Source of the DNA: Turbatrix aceti
Taxonomy: Eukaryota > Nematoda > Chromadorea > Rhabditida > Panagrolaimidae
Direction: 5' to 3'
DNA: 64,000 nucleotides
Assembly (NCBI GenBank): GCA_963969345.1
Contig: OZ017769.1
Span: 744,001 to 808,000, forward strand
Shown: positions 30,417 to 43,515 of the stretch, one piece after another
Numbering within the stretch: position 1 is the stretch's first letter
Layout: each line of letters starts with the position of its first letter
Position numbers and translations under genes: made by a program
Notes under the pieces: generated by a model
Seen by the model: only the letters and a program-made list of their open reading frames with translations
What the model was told of the DNA's origin: nothing
The model's database searches: none

Positions 30417-33400
30417 CTAGTGCGCAGACGAAACCGAGAAGCCATCGGGTGGCGGAGCAAAGGCAGTGGCCATCGGATGGAGCGCCCGGCAGCGAACAAC
30501 CACCTCGCGCAGCTCATCGATCGACCAGAGACGCCCAAGGCGGCCGTGAATGACATGGCGCATGAACCAGAGGCAGTGCTCGACGTCCTTCTGCTGCACG
30601 GTCGGATCCTCGAGGGCGGCGATGATCTGCTTGTGGCCTTCGGAGGCGGTGGAGGAGTCCTTCAGGACTGCGGAGGAAACTCCTACAACCATAGATATCG
30701 TAAAACATCAATAAAATCCTAAAAACTCACGGATAACACGGATCGGGAAAGACTTGTCAAAGGAGCGTTCGAAATCCACGACAAACGTTGCGTACGGACG
30801 ATTACCGGTAATTTTGTTGAGCACAGCGGAGGCAGCATGAGCCGTGACGCCTTCTTGGGGGTGGGTCTCGACTGGAAATTATTTTTTATCCTCCATTTTA
30901 CCAAAAAAGAGAACTTACGATAGTGGACGTATTGGTTGAGGATCTCGTAAAAGTCTGGATGGGTTGGGAAGCGAGCAGCAGCCTTGGCAACAATCTTGGT
31001 GAGCAGCAAGAACTAAAAACAAAAACCTTGCATCCAAAATTCATTTTAAAAAAACCAAACCTTGTCAAGTCGTTCGAACAAGCGATAGGCGAACTGGTAA
31101 AATTCAATGTCCTGAACGTCGAGTTCAACCAGGGGCAGCAGAAGTCGTTCGGCGACCTCGAGCGGCTTTTCCACCTTGGCAAACGTCTCACCGGCTTCTC
31201 TGTCGATGCGGAAACGAACCTCCTTGGAAGCCGATCCGCCGTCCTTGTCGTCCTTCTGCCCGGTCGGATTGGCAGCTGCCTGATTCTTCTGCTGCTGAGC
31301 CTTGGCTTTAGCGTCTTTTCGTCGTTTTTTGCGCTCTTCGGCCGATTCCTGAGGCTTTTGCTTTTCACCCTTCGCAATGGCCACAGCGTCGGCTGCGGCG
31401 GCAGCTGCAGCGTCCGTGAGGTGGAGGTAGATCTGCAATAGCATCCATCAAACCCATTTCGAATCGTTAATAAAACAAACCTTGGTAGCGAGGGTGGCAG
31501 CACGAATGTAAACCCGATTGTTGTGGATCTTGTCCGTCACGTCGAGGAGATCCTTGTAGCTGCTGATGGTCGAGCGACGGAGGCAGAAGTTGTGGAAGTC
31601 GTACTGATCGTCGAAAAAGTTGTTCACTTGCTGAAAAAGTCACTCTGATTCATAAAAAAATGAAAATAAGCACTCAAACCAACCGTTTCAATTTCGTGGC
31701 AGACCTTGAGTGCAGATCCGAGCTCACCCCGACGGAACAAAGAGTGCGCGAGCTCGACCTCAATCCAGAGCGACTGGATCTCGACCATCGAAGTCAGCGG
31801 ATCGCCCACATCCTTCGCGAACTTGGACGCGGTCTCGATCGCAGCCTCGTACTCGCCGAATCGCATCTGGTACTTGACAAGCTTGCAGTTGACGTACCTG
31901 TCCGCGGTATCAAGTTCCTGGGCCCGTTTCATGGCATCAACGGAAGCGATCATGTCTCCGCAGTGCTTGGCGATCCGCGCAGAGGCAACGAACAGCTCGA
32001 CAACCGTCGGGGTGTGATCGATGGCCCGGAGGATGAATTCTCGCGCTTTTTGGAATTCCTTGACGCAGTCGTAGTGATGGGCTATCAGGTAGAGCGTCCA
32101 CATGACCGTTGCTGGGTTTTCTGGGAGTTTGCTACCTAAAACATCCGGAAATTTAAAAATAAAGTAAAAAAAAGGTCAACAAACCGTCAAAATGAGCGCC
32201 ACTGATGCCGTTCTTGTCAATTTCAGCCGCGAGGCCCTCGAGGAGATCGCTGAGGATCTTGACTTTCTGTGGATCGGCGTAGAGCGGTCGAAGGGACTGG
32301 AAGAGCGATGGAAGGCCTTTTCGAAGTCCATCGACGACGAAAGATGAAACACGCTTCTTGAATTCGTCACCGGCAACGACGCCAAGGGCTGCGATCTTGG
32401 GATACATTACCCGGGGCTTCTTCGAGCTGATCAGGTCGTAGAAGGCCAGCCGGGCTGCGTCATCTTCGCCTGAAGACAAAAATAGACAAAAAGTTTTCAA
32501 ACGGGATTTTTCTTAAAACTTACCGATTCCCTTGACTTTCTCGTACTCCAGGTAGTAGTTTCCGTTGTCCGGATTGTAGAGAATAAGCTTCTCAAATTCA
32601 GCAGCAGCATCTTCAGTTCGGTCGAGTTTTGTCAAAATCCGGGCGCGGGTCTCCATCTTGCGTACCACGTCGATGAAAGCCGTCGGCGGGTTGTTGGTCA
32701 TCTCAAGGGCCTCCTCCACCTTTCCCGACTCTTCCAGGATCCGAATTTCGAACAAAAGAATTTCAAAGAGTTCCGCAAACATTGATTTCACGCTGTCCTA
32801 CAAAAAATCTCATTAAAAAAAATTATTTCCTCCCCGAAAAAAAAGACTCACCATAATCGATTTACGATACTGATGAATCACCTTGACAGCGACAGCATAA
32901 TCTTGAGAAAGGTAAGACGCCGTAATGTATCCCATCCACCCGGTTCGATTGTTTGGCTTGAGTGATAGCAGGGAATAGCGAGTTTGTTGAAGACCCGTAA
33001 AATCACGGATATGAGCTTGAACGAGTGCGAGATCCCGAAGAATCTGAATGTTATCCGGTGACAACTTGAGCGCGAATTTGAGTGCCTTGAGTGATTCGCC
33101 AAACTTTCGATCGGAACGCATGATCATGCCAAAGATGTGCCAACAGACGTGAGACTTGACGTCGTTGCGTAGCGCTGTTTTAGCGAGATCGACAGCTTCT
33201 GCGTGGTGGCCTGTCACGTCGAGGATCAGGGCTTTCATCGACATGGTTTCTAAAAATACATGAAAAAAATATTTAAAAAAAACGATCCACTCTCTTAAAT
33301 CCCATTTTTAGCGTTCGAAAGCAAAATAAAAGCATTTACAGCGCTTGCTTTCGTAAAACACAAAACTAACCGCAACCCATAAAAAAAACACCTCATAAAA

Positions 33401-33697
33401 ACCCCAAAATGCACACCATCTTTCCAGTTTACATCCTCCGCAAAAAAACAATCCCAGTAAGCATAAAAACAAACTCACCGCCATGGTTAGCGAGCGCAGC
33501 ATTGGACTGAATCTGCCGGATGTAACGCAGCGCAGTCTTGTGTTGCTTCTGTTCATAGAGCTTCTGAAAGCACCCTCCATGCAATCTTTTACCCCTGACA
33601 AATCCTCAAAAAACCAACCACAATCTTGCGAAACAGGCCTAATTCCCTGGTGGGAAGAGTTTGTTGTCCGTGGGTAACGACCGCGCCGTGTGACATC
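30417..33697 (-). CDS. NAA15: N-terminal acetyltransferase A auxiliary subunit NAA15
   Basis: The NatA auxiliary subunit anchors the catalytic NAA10 at the ribosome for N-terminal acetylation. Exons on the minus strand: first exon ending about 33620; then 33563-33479, 33249-32852, 32797-32524, 32469-32185, 32135-31684, 31630-31481, 31432-31061, 31012-30919, 30871-30731 and 30682-30417. From 33563 these join in frame to 838 residues, and the first exon brings it near the usual 866. TPR repeats run through most of it, with the conserved blocks LYEQKQHKTALRYI, RNDVKSHVCWHIFGMIMRSD and LSPDNIQILRDLALVQAHIRD, and a Lys-rich segment around 31250-31340. The start is unresolved. Conserved sequence ending LGLFRKIV is present at 33619-33670, but the ATG at 33697 is out of frame with it by one base. 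Confidence 0.93.
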
Positions 33698-34374
33698 GTT
33701 TATCCCTGAATCCGCGACCTTGGCGTACCAAAATGTATGTAATCGTAACGCCAAGAAAATGACAAGCGTTTCGATCGCAAAGACGAAAAAAGGAGACACA
33801 AAAGACGAGAAAGAAGAAAAAAAAGTGACAAAAGAAGCGTGTTGAAAAAAAAGATGCAAAAGAGGAAATTTTAAGCTATCGCTTTGACACGTTTTGCCAA
33901 TATCGGAGTGAAAGCAAAATTGCAAATTTTATGTTTTTTTTCTGGCTTCGCAGTTACAAAAACGATACCAAGTTAGTTTTATTTCTGTTCATGAAATTAT
34001 TTTTTTTACAAAAATTCATGAAAAACCAACATGTAAAAAAAATATGAAAAGCCTAAAAACCAGCAAAAAACCGTAACCCTACGATTTTATAACATACAAA
34101 ATGTGCAGGCACCTTCAAAAACTATAATTTTTGTCTTTACAGTAGTATTACGGTAAATACAACAACGATCCAAACGTATACACTACCGGATCCAAAAAAA
34201 TCACCAAAATAAAAAAATAAAAAAAATACTGTGGCATTCCGCGACGAATAAACAACGCGCGCGCGTAACGTGCAATGCATGCATTTATTATTCTGCCTGC
34301 ATCTTTTGAGATCTCTCACCTGCTTTATCTTGCCGTAAATTCCTTATTTTTTACATTTTCTATAACCCGTCATC
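33698..34374. other. Divergent intergenic region, NAA15 and gamma-tubulin
   Basis: About 680 AT-rich bases between two head-to-head genes, presumably holding both promoters. A GC-rich CGCGCGCGTAACG patch sits near 34257. No ORF is supported. Confidence 0.45.
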
Positions 34375-35924
34375 ATGCCACGCGAAGTCGTCAGTATTCA
34401 AGTCGGTCAGTGTGGAAATGAGATTGGTAACAGCTTTTGGAAGCACATTGCCGACGAGATTGGCATATCAAGTGATGGACAACTCGTCGATGCCGCTGGA
34501 CCCATTCCACATGGTCTGGAAACGTTCTTCTCCAAGGTCTGATCATTTTCAACTTGTTTTTGATTTTTTACGATATTTTTTGCAGGCAGATAACGATCGT
34601 CTCGTTCCTCGGGCGGTTCTGGTCGATCTCGAGCCACGCGTGATCAATGGCGTTACGAACAGCGTTTTCGGCAACCTGTTCAACATGGATCGTATTTTTA
34701 GGCCGTCAGATGGCGGTGGAGCGGGTAACAACTGGGCTATCGGTTACACTTCGGGTGCCAATAGGTGAATTATTTTTTTACGATAATTTTTTGACTTTTT
34801 TTGGTTTTCAGTGGCGCAAACGAGCAAATCATGAATCTGATTCGGATGGAAGCCGAGCTCTGCGATAACCTGGATTCATTCTCGCTTTCTCACTCGATTG
34901 CCGGCGGCACTGGCTCTGGACTGGGGTCGTGGATCGTCGAACAACTCAGCGACGAGTGAGTTTTGTTGTGTTTTGGCCTAAAAACGGACTTTTTATTTAT
35001 TTTTCAGGTACCCAAACCAGCACATGCAAACGTTCTCCGTCTTTCCATCGAGTGGAAGTGATGTCGTCGTGCAGCCCTACAATGCCATCCTCACCCTCCA
35101 TCACCTGCTGAACTGTGCGGACATGTCGGTGATCCTGGACAACGAGTCAATCACTCAGAACATAGTCAAGAAGATGCACATCAACCAGCCAGGCATGGAC
35201 GACGTCAACGCGATAATCGGTCGTCTGGCTGCTGGTCTGACGGCTCCGATGCGATGGGGTACCCCGATGTACCCCTCGATGAGTGCCATGATCGACAAGC
35301 TCGTCCCCATGTCGCCGCTTAACTTTGTTCAGTGCGGTTAGCTTTTTTTTAATTTTTTTTGCGTATTGTATTGTTGTTTTTATAGGCATCGCCCCTCTCC
35401 AACCGCTCAATTCCCGTGTCCCGCAACGAACAGCCCCTGCAGACCTGATGTCTGCCCTCACGCGACCCGATGCCATCCTCACCTCCGCGTTCAACAAATC
35501 CCCGCCCTCGTCGAACGACTGCCTCCTGGCGGGACTCGCGGTCTTCCAGGGCGACGTCAAGCACCGCACAGTCAGCGAGGTGATGTCGGCGGTGAACTAC
35601 AAGTGCCCGTTCGGGAGTCTCCTGATGCCCCTCAACGACATCGAGTCGTGCATCACCTTTCCCCAGGCGAAATCCCGATCCGCCGTGCTCGCGATCAATC
35701 ACTCGTCGACGGAGCGCATCATCACCCAGATCCTCACGCAGTACGACAAGATGTTCCGGAACAAAGCCTACCTCGCCGGCTTCGAGAGGGAGAACTGCTT
35801 CGACAACAACCTCGATTTCATGAAGCAGGCCCGCGAGACCGTCGGCCACGCGGCCCAGGCCTACTCGGATCCCTGGCGATTCGCGAATCGTCAACTCGCC
35901 TCCGCCCATGGCGAAGAGGAGTGA
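34375..35924 (+). CDS. TUBG: Gamma-tubulin
   Basis: Exons 34375-34536, 34586-34764, 34812-34955, 35008-35336 and 35386-35924 join to 450 residues, the normal size. It nucleates microtubules at centrosomes and the spindle. It starts [18 protein letters not shown], has [19 protein letters not shown] (typical of gamma rather than alpha or beta) and the GTP-binding tubulin signature GGTGSGLG. Compared with vertebrate gamma-tubulin it is diverged in the C-terminal third. It ends ASAHGEEE. Introns are 47-52 bases with TTTGCAG, TTTTCAG or TTATAG acceptors. Confidence 0.95.
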
Positions 35925-36308
35925 ATGAACGACGTTGTATTTATTGTTGCGTGATAAATCCACCTGACCTGATGAGCTCGCGCTTCACGGACTTTGCGGA
36001 TCTTCGCGCTGCAGCCTCGGTGGCGATTCGGTAGCAGTCGCCGAGGACGGATGAGCGGGGGACTATTTAGTTCAAAAATTGACAAAATCGGAGTTGTACG
36101 GCACAACTTTTGTCGCTAAACCTTCAATTTGCACCACAAAAATTCAAAATACTTGGTCAGTGTATATAAAAAACCAGTTTATTAAAAAATTATGATTTTA
36201 AAAAGATAAAAAGTTTGTCTTGCTTTGTGTGAAACAGAAAGGCACTTTGTTTTAAACATCGAGTACACAGAGGTGGTATGGGTGGGTGGCACAAAAACCA
36301 TCAAAAAG
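35925..36308. other. Convergent 3' region, gamma-tubulin and RanBP9
   Basis: The region between two stop codons, holding both 3' UTRs. No other feature seen. Confidence 0.4.
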
Positions 36309-39300
36309 TCACTCAAGCAATTGATGATCGTCGGCATGACTGTAATCTTCGTCCTCGACTTCGCCATCGACGTCGACGCCCTCGAATTCAACGTCAGAAT
36401 CGGGTGCATCGTCGGTGTCGGCGCCAGCCGGGGGAGATTCAGCGCGATCCATCTCGCACTGAAGTCCTTCGTTGGAGTATACAATTTTCTCGACATCGGC
36501 AAAGCCAATACCACCTGGCGAGTACTCGGAGAGCTTTGGTCGCATGCGTTCGAGTGCGTCGACGATTTGACAGATGGACGTGTCGGGGGACTCTAAGCCT
36601 TGGTATTCTGCAAAAAAAACAATGTATGCGTGACCGACCATAGTGCTCGCGTGAATGCCTAATTAGGCCTATTTTAGACCCCAAAAACTCACTCAAAATG
36701 CACTTGTTGAGGACTTCGGCTACCCGGAAACGATGCTCTTCACCCAGGAGGTCGGAATGGAGTTCATCCTCGAACTCGGACGGATCCCCGCAGGCTAGGA
36801 GGTCTACTGCGGTCTGAAAAACTTGTTCAATTTTAAATTTTGTATTGAACCACAAACCATAGCCAGCTCGTTGATCTCCGCGCTGATGGGTTCGCCCTCC
36901 TCGAGGAGAGTGAGCAGGTCCTGGCACTTGTCAATGACCGGCTGAAAGAGCTGCGCTCGCTCGAGGTCCGCCTGACTGATGCCCAGGGGGTCGGTGCCGT
37001 CCCACTCGAGGTCATCGTCTTCGCCCAGTCCGATGCCATTCACGTCGCTCAGGCCGTTGTGCACGTACGCAGTATCCCGACTCGAATCCGACGATCCCGG
37101 ATCCTCGGCTATGATCGTCGTTGCCGTGCCGTTCTGCGAGCTGCTGTGTCCGGGTCTCGATGATTCCGGACCAAGACCAGCGGTTGAGTTGCCATTGGTG
37201 AGCAAAGTTAATTCGGGAGCACTTTCAGCGTCCGTCATGCCCTCAACGCTGGAGGACGACGAAGCGTCTGAAGACGACGACGATGAGACCCCCCGGAGTC
37301 GGGCGGAGCGACGGATGCCGTCGCTCGATTGGGGCTCGTCGTCGGCATCAGCACTCGATCGGCGTTTGACGCCGCCCCGGAGTCGGCCGGGGTGAGGGGG
37401 GTCCGGGTCCGGGGTCGGGCTTGGGACGCGTTCGGAACGGGGGAGTTTCTAAAAAACAGACAAAGTTCGCTTTCAACCCAAGAATAAACTAAAAAAACTC
37501 ACAGCAATAATAGAAACCGCGAGATCGACAATTTCCTGTACCCTTAGTAAAATTACGAGTTCCCGGTTGTCGGCGAGCATATCTGCGTACTGAGTTTCGA
37601 TATCCGAAATCACATCACCGAGTTTTCCCTGCTTGACAGCGGTGACGAGTTCGTGGCGACGACGAATGCCATCCGGGGAAGCGAGGAGCTGGAGATTCGT
37701 CGTATGCGCAAAGCTCTCAGCGGATCTCGAGTATCCCGCGTGACAGAGCCAGTTCGCAACGACACCATTCATCCACAGTACCTTCTCCGGTGGCAGGTTG
37801 TAAGCGGCATACGCTTCACGAATTTCATTTCGTGCTGCTCGTTGCTCAGATTTGATATCAAATTTGAAAGCGTGTTGACCGAAATTTACGTGTATGGCTG
37901 CATTCAGGTATCGCATACCGATTGCCGGATAATAGTCAAATTCTAGAGGGATTTTGATGTCTTTGTAGCCTTAAAAAAGAATTTTCGTTAAAAAAAACGG
38001 AAGAAAATAAACGATAACAAATTTCGCTGCGAGACCTGTTTTATATGTATCCCCAACTTTTGACCGTAAAATTCTTCCTATTATTCAAAGGCTCCAACTC
38101 ACCAATCATTTTGCCATTCTTTGTAAAAAAAATCTGTTGTTTAACAAAATTGAGACCGCAACCAACGGTATCGCTGACACCAAACTTTGGACCGTAGGGC
38201 GTACCAATGCCAGAAGCCGTGAAAAACATTCCATCATCCCCGTGATACGCGTACGTCTTATCATCCCAACCCGGTATGCGATTGAGTTTGACGGTTCTCT
38301 CCATGATACCGATACCCAGTCTGGAAGCGCCATGATCGATATCGCGTCGGTAATCGGCAGGCAGGCGTGGAGTTGGTCTGATTGATATTTCGTAGTAGTA
38401 GACCCCACACGACCTGGGTATGGGGTGGTTGCCGCGGACTGCGCTACCGTTATTCGAGTGACTGTTACTCCTTGACACGTCGCTTCGATCGTCTTTGCCG
38501 TTGTAGTAGACGGTTAGTTTATCCGGAGTTATGTACAGGTATTGGTCCCGATCGGCTAGAGACCAGTGTGTCGGCACCGGTGTCACCTGTAACAGAGTCA
38601 GGGGTTGGTTTGCAGTCGCGTGATAAATGTGACGATGCACACAGACACCACCGGACAACAGCGGTGCGTGTGCAGGTGTCGAGAGGGGTCACACAGGTGA
38701 ACTAGTGCTGTTGTCATCGATTTGACCGATTTGGACTTGTCAGGGTATAAGAAACCTAATATTTTTTTGACAAAAAATTATGAATAATTTTTTTTCCATC
38801 CGGGATAATTTAAAATTACGATCAATCGGTTACGATACAAAACGTCGATGAACTACGATACAATCGCCGAATTTGTTTTTCTTAAATTTTTTGTACAAGT
38901 TGCATTCCAGTTTTCTGTGTGCTAGATTGCATAGCACCTAAACAATCGATAAAGGTCGGTCTGACACACTCAGAAGTGGATGAGTAGTGAAAAAGTTCAA
39001 CGAAAAAAAGTTCACCTGGACGTATAATTTAAAATTACCCTTCTACCTGCACACTACCTGTGTTGTGTACAGGTACCCGTGTCAAGTCAACTCACATCTA
39101 AGTCAGTGAAGGGATAGAGCTCAGCAATGCGTGGATCGATATGCGGCTTGACCGGTAGAGCAAGGCCACCGGTATCGCTGACGAGGGGTTCAACGCTGGA
39201 TCTCAGCGATATACCAGATGCAGTTGATGCTTCGGAGCTAGAATTGTCATACGTCCTTCGGACAGGTAACTGACCGGCAAGGCCGTAGGGATGGTAGGTT

Positions 39301-40276
39301 GGCATGCCTTGGCTGAGGACGGGTAGGTTGACGTTGAAGTGTGGGGGGAGGATGGTCGGACTGCCACCGGCTTCGGTATCCGAAGCATCGGCCATCTGGA
39401 TATCGTCCATGCTTTGGTGGATCAGCTAAATTTTATATTATTAAATTTTTAAGCATATTTTGGATATGTCAAATAATTTTTTGTTTCATTGTCATGTGTT
39501 TTGACGACGACTCACGGACGCACACCACACCACCAACCACGCTAGCAGGGGGGAAAATTTGTCAATTACTCCTGCAGTGAAAAAAAGGGGGATTTGCCGA
39601 CTATAAACGAACGCGGAGCAAGGGGGGTAGACGAAGGTCGGCCAGACGAAGTCACCTTTGGAACTGACTTCCTTCTGAAGAAGTAGTTCCCGTAGAAGTT
39701 GTCTAACCGACCACTCTCCAGGGTCGTCGTCGAGATTGTCCCCCCCCCCTCTTCTCCAAGTAGCCCTAGCTCTTGCCCAACGTGAAGAAAAAAGGGGCAC
39801 ATCGATCAAGCAACACACCATACAGCAGCCCTAGCACCCCCTTTGTACCACACTGGGAGGAACGAACACGAACGCGAGCAAGAAAACGAGCACGAGCGCC
39901 TCTCACGACTTTGTGGGGTAGAGACTGCTCTCTCTCTCCCTTCTGAGCAGCGCTGCATGTCAGGCGACAAACCATCCATCCATCCATCCATCCGGATGGT
40001 GGCTGTGCGGTGTGTGCACCCACCCCGAAAGCAGTCAGTCAGCTGGGCAGCCAGTTGCCCCTCATGTCGTGTCTCGTGCACATTCTGCGCTCAAGACCGG
40101 TTAAAAATGGCATGATAGTGCAAAAAAATGCTGGATTGTAAAATATCTACGTCAAAGCAATTTTTTCTTACCTGTCGATAGTGTCGTAAAAAGGGGGACA
40201 TGAAAGCAGACTGGTTGAGGGGGTACCCTTGTTGCTGTTGCTGCTGTTCTTGTGGCTGTTCATCGTCGTCATCCAT
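36309..40276 (-). CDS. RANBP9: RanBP9/RanBP10-type SPRY-LisH-CTLH protein
   Basis: A core scaffold of the CTLH (GID) ubiquitin ligase. Exons 40276-40172, 39425-39096, 38586-38103, 37969-37503, 37448-36858, 36813-36693 and 36607-36309 join in frame to 798 residues. It has a Gln-rich N-terminus; a SPRY domain at about 150-340 (HPIPRSCGVYYYEI, RIPGWDDKTYAYHGDDG, FFTKNGKMIG, VNFGQHAFKFDI); LisH (LWMNGVVANWLCHAGY) and CTLH at about 370-450; a Ser/Asp-rich disordered region (about 463-630); and a CRA region near the C-terminus that ends with an acidic tail. Intron 1 (746 bases) is long for this window and holds an (ATCC)n run at about 39968. The first exon is joined on the strength of an in-frame CGACAG/GTAAG donor. 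Confidence 0.93.
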
Positions 40277-41233
40277 GGCTTCAGCCTTGTCTTGGTTCCC
40301 TGCCTAGAGTAACTTTCATAGATACGTCTTCATAGCATCCATCATGGAATCCCTATTCCACCGCGCCACGCCACGACCACGAGGCATCCTCACCCGTCGA
40401 ACGTCCTCCGGTCCGGTTCGACCGCGTGTAACGTGTAACACAGACAAAAAAACAACACACATCACAATCGATAGCGTTCAGCAATAATTTTTGTGGCTTA
40501 CCTCAAAAAAAAATAGAAATGATCTAAAGAACAAAATTGAGGTGACAAAAAGGTGAAGTGTATGGAAAATCTTTTCGCACTAAAAAACGTAGAAAATCAT
40601 TGACTAACGACACCACCAAGGGTAGAAGAGGAGAGAGAGCAAGCCTGGCCTGCACAGGCTCTGGCGCAACAGCAGACACACTTCTCTCCCCGTCCCTTCG
40701 CGGGTGGGGGGACGACGACGTTGTGGTGGTGTTGTTGCCCTGCATCCATTCCCCAGCCCGCCCCGTCCGACTTTGTCTCGTTGTTGTGTCCTCATGAGGA
40801 GGAGGAAGAGGAGGGTGAACAAAAAACATACGGGAAAAGCGTATAAAGATTAGAAGGCCCTTTGAAAATCGATTACGATTACTCAAGGACTTGGACTGTT
40901 TTGATTTTAATTTTTTGGCATTTTTTCCGGGTTTCAAAAAATTGATTCAGGGTTCAAAAAATTTTTAAACAGTGTAACATGAAATTTTTTTTTGGGACTT
41001 TTTGTATCCTAAATCCATTTTTTTAGAACGCAATGAACAAAATTTGAAACAATTTTTTACAACGTGGGGGGTTTAGAAAAATTTTATTTGATCACCCCCG
41101 TCAAACCAGGACCGAAGTTGGCACCTTAGAACTCATAAATGCCCCACAGGCATTCTCGCCGTCAGTCAGCCGTCGCCATAGCAAACCAACCCCACCGACC
41201 CCGCCCATGCCCAAAAAAAAGAACCTAATTTAT
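40277..41233. other. Intergenic region upstream of RanBP9
   Basis: About 950 bases with a GC-rich, purine/pyrimidine-skewed part (40610-40810) and AT-rich remainder. ORFs here on both strands look like chance. It probably includes the RanBP9 promoter and the 3' end of the next gene. Confidence 0.4.
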
Positions 41234-42057
41234 TTATTCATTCGCATTTTCACTAGACTGTGTCGCTTCGCTCCGAACACCTGGTACATGGACATTTGAT
41301 GACTCTCGCCGTGAAAACACCTTGACAGACGGAGCCACAGGCTGGGAAAGAGGCTTCTTGGATCCCGTCTTGACAGCCTGGATCGCAGTAGTCACACGTG
41401 GGGTAAAGTTGATCGCTGTCTGGGCTTCGGATGGAGCGGGTGTAACTGTCTTGGGTTGTGCGGCAAATACCTGGGGGCGGAGCAGGTGAGAGGGCTTGCT
41501 GGTCGGTCGACGGCGCTCCATCATGACGCGATACGAGTTGGGGGTGAGGGTATGTATACTGGGGCCCTTGCGTCCGACGTGCTCGATCGAGCGGACTATT
41601 TTGATCTGAAACACAAAATTATATCATCAAAATTAAAATTTTTGTGTAGGACCTCTCCGGTGTAGTTCCCCATAAATTCAGCTTCTTCCTGTGCCTTTTC
41701 GTGGGCATCCATCTCACACAATCGTTGGTATCGCTTGCGCAGCTGGTGTTCGTCTCTGATGTAGCACGCAAGCGAGATCACCGTGGCAAGACCAAAGATA
41801 AAAAACGACACCAACGCCGGCACGTACTCAGGCAGATTCAGCAATCGGGCGCACTCCCTGCCCGACATCTGGTATGCGTGTCCGACGGTAAACTACAGCC
41901 TTTTTTTCAGTTTGAAATAATTTATGCAAATTATTTCAAAAATTCATGTAAGCCGATTTTACAGTTTTCCAGACCTACAGTACATAAAAGCCCATGACAA
42001 AGTTGTTATTTACACCTGTGTGTTCCCGTAAAGTACAAACATCGACGATCCCGTCAT
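41234..42057 (-). CDS. Single-pass membrane protein, unknown family
   Basis: Exons 42057-42016, 41892-41653 and 41605-41234 join in frame to 217 residues. A membrane segment lies at about residues 36-54 (VSFFIFGLATVISLACYI), followed by a basic/acidic helical stretch and a Ser/Pro-rich tail. There is no clear signal peptide, so it is probably a type II or III membrane protein. The start ATG overlaps the start ATG of the divergent lipase gene. I do not recognise the family. Confidence 0.65.
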
Positions 42058-43340
42058 GGCCAGTGTGTTTTTGTTATCTGCTCTGATGGTTCGGATGTTG
42101 ATCAACACACTGTATCCAGAAAAACACGCTAACAATGACCGTAAGCCAAAAATATAATCACACCCAATTACAACTTTTCTTTAGACCCCGCCTACAAGCT
42201 TCCCCTGAACTACTCAGATGCCATGGGTCGCTACTTCTACTGGCCTCTAACCCAGGTAGTATACCTCCAAGACCCCGTAAAACAGGATGAATGTCTCGGG
42301 GGTTGTTTTGATTCTTTCGAGGCCGGTCCGATATACGATGTCCGCTGTGGCCCCCAGTTCAACTTTGATCACAGGTGCATGGGTGGCTCGTTCATCTCCC
42401 ACGACTTCGGCATTATCGGTATCGGCTATGCAGGTGCAAAAGGAGGAGCACAAGTTAAATACGCCCTTGGCGTGGCGAGACTACCGGTCGCTCACCCCGA
42501 ATTGCCCATCGGCCAGGTAGATCCCTACTATTGGGGTGCGTTCAAGGCTGTCTACCTGGAGGGAGGGCTAGCAAACGACTTTCGAGCCTATCGAAGACGG
42601 TTTCCCCACTATAACATCCTCCTGCTCGGATTCTCGATGGGAGGAGCAATGGCCACGATGACAGCTGCCCATATCGCTCTCGAGTTTCCCGAGTTTCAGA
42701 ACAGTGATCGATTGAGGGTCGTATCCTACGGCATGGTGCTATTCGCCGACGTCGAATTTGCAGCCAACGTCAACAAACTGGTACCACATCAATTTCGAAT
42801 TGTACGTTCTCAAGATCCCGCGCCACGTGGTAGTGAGTACGTCAAGTTTGAAAACACTAACGTGTCTGCTTTTCATCATCCTGGCATTGATGTAGGTTGG
42901 ATTTTTTTTGGGGGCTGGAGCATCGGATACAATGTTTTTTGGGACCAAAAAAAATATTGATCTAGCTGAGTTATGCTTCGACAAAAGGTCAAAAAAATTG
43001 TTTCATCGTAAATTGAATTTGAAAATAGGTCAAAATGGCTATTTCTGCACTTTTAATGTTGAACCCCTCATTTTTTAGCCTTGAAGATAATAAAAACATT
43101 CAAATTTTTCAGATTGCCTATCCAAACGACATGCTGCCCGGAGATCCATACGAAGTGTGTCCTGAATTTTATCACTTCAACAGCTGCACTTACAGTGACA
43201 GAATGCAGCTCGAAGACAAGTATCGTGCAAAATGGAATACCACTCTCGGATTGCACATTTACTACTACACCAGTGATTTTATGGGAAGGTGTAAGCTGTG
43301 TGATAAGAATCTCATTAAGTCCTTAGTCATTGATAACTAA
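42056..43340 (+). CDS. Secreted class 3 (alpha/beta hydrolase) lipase
   Basis: Exons 42056-42140, 42185-42891 and 43113-43340 join to 339 residues. The N-terminus (MASVFLLSALMVRMLIN) looks like a signal peptide. The nucleophile elbow is GFSMGG (Ser about 179). The likely triad partners are Asp about 239 (SQDPAP) and His about 312 (LGLHIYYY), in the order expected for lipase_3 proteins. Cys pairs and the C-terminal block FYHFNSCTYSD resemble nematode secreted lipases. It would hydrolyse acylglycerols outside the cell or in the gut or lysosome. Intron 2 (221 bases) is spliced from GAT/GTAGGT to TTTTTCAG. Without splicing the ORF runs on to a stop at 42960. Confidence 0.88.
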
Positions 43341-43515
43341 TTAAAAAAATCGAACAAAGAACGAAATTGCCGATTGCAAAAAAAGTCCTAACACTAAGTT
43401 GATGCAAAATGTTATAAACAACAAATTTGTTCTCCGTTAATCCGATTAAATTGAATGCGGACCGCCGAAAAATCCTATACATTAAAGTAATTCCAAAAGT
43501 GCAAAAAAACTAACT

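Noticed and set aside
31660..32139. 159-codon plus-strand ORF
   Set aside because: It is antisense to a NAA15 exon with clear TPR homology.
35349..35963. 204-codon minus-strand ORF
   Set aside because: It is antisense to the last gamma-tubulin exon.
40524..40937. 137-codon minus-strand ORF upstream of RanBP9
   Set aside because: Low-complexity composition, no splice partners and no homology.
42892..42960. Read-through end of the lipase ORF (GWIFFGGWSIGYNVFWDQ)
   Set aside because: It lies in intron 2. The family's C-terminal block and catalytic His are encoded by the exon after TTTTTCAG at 43113.
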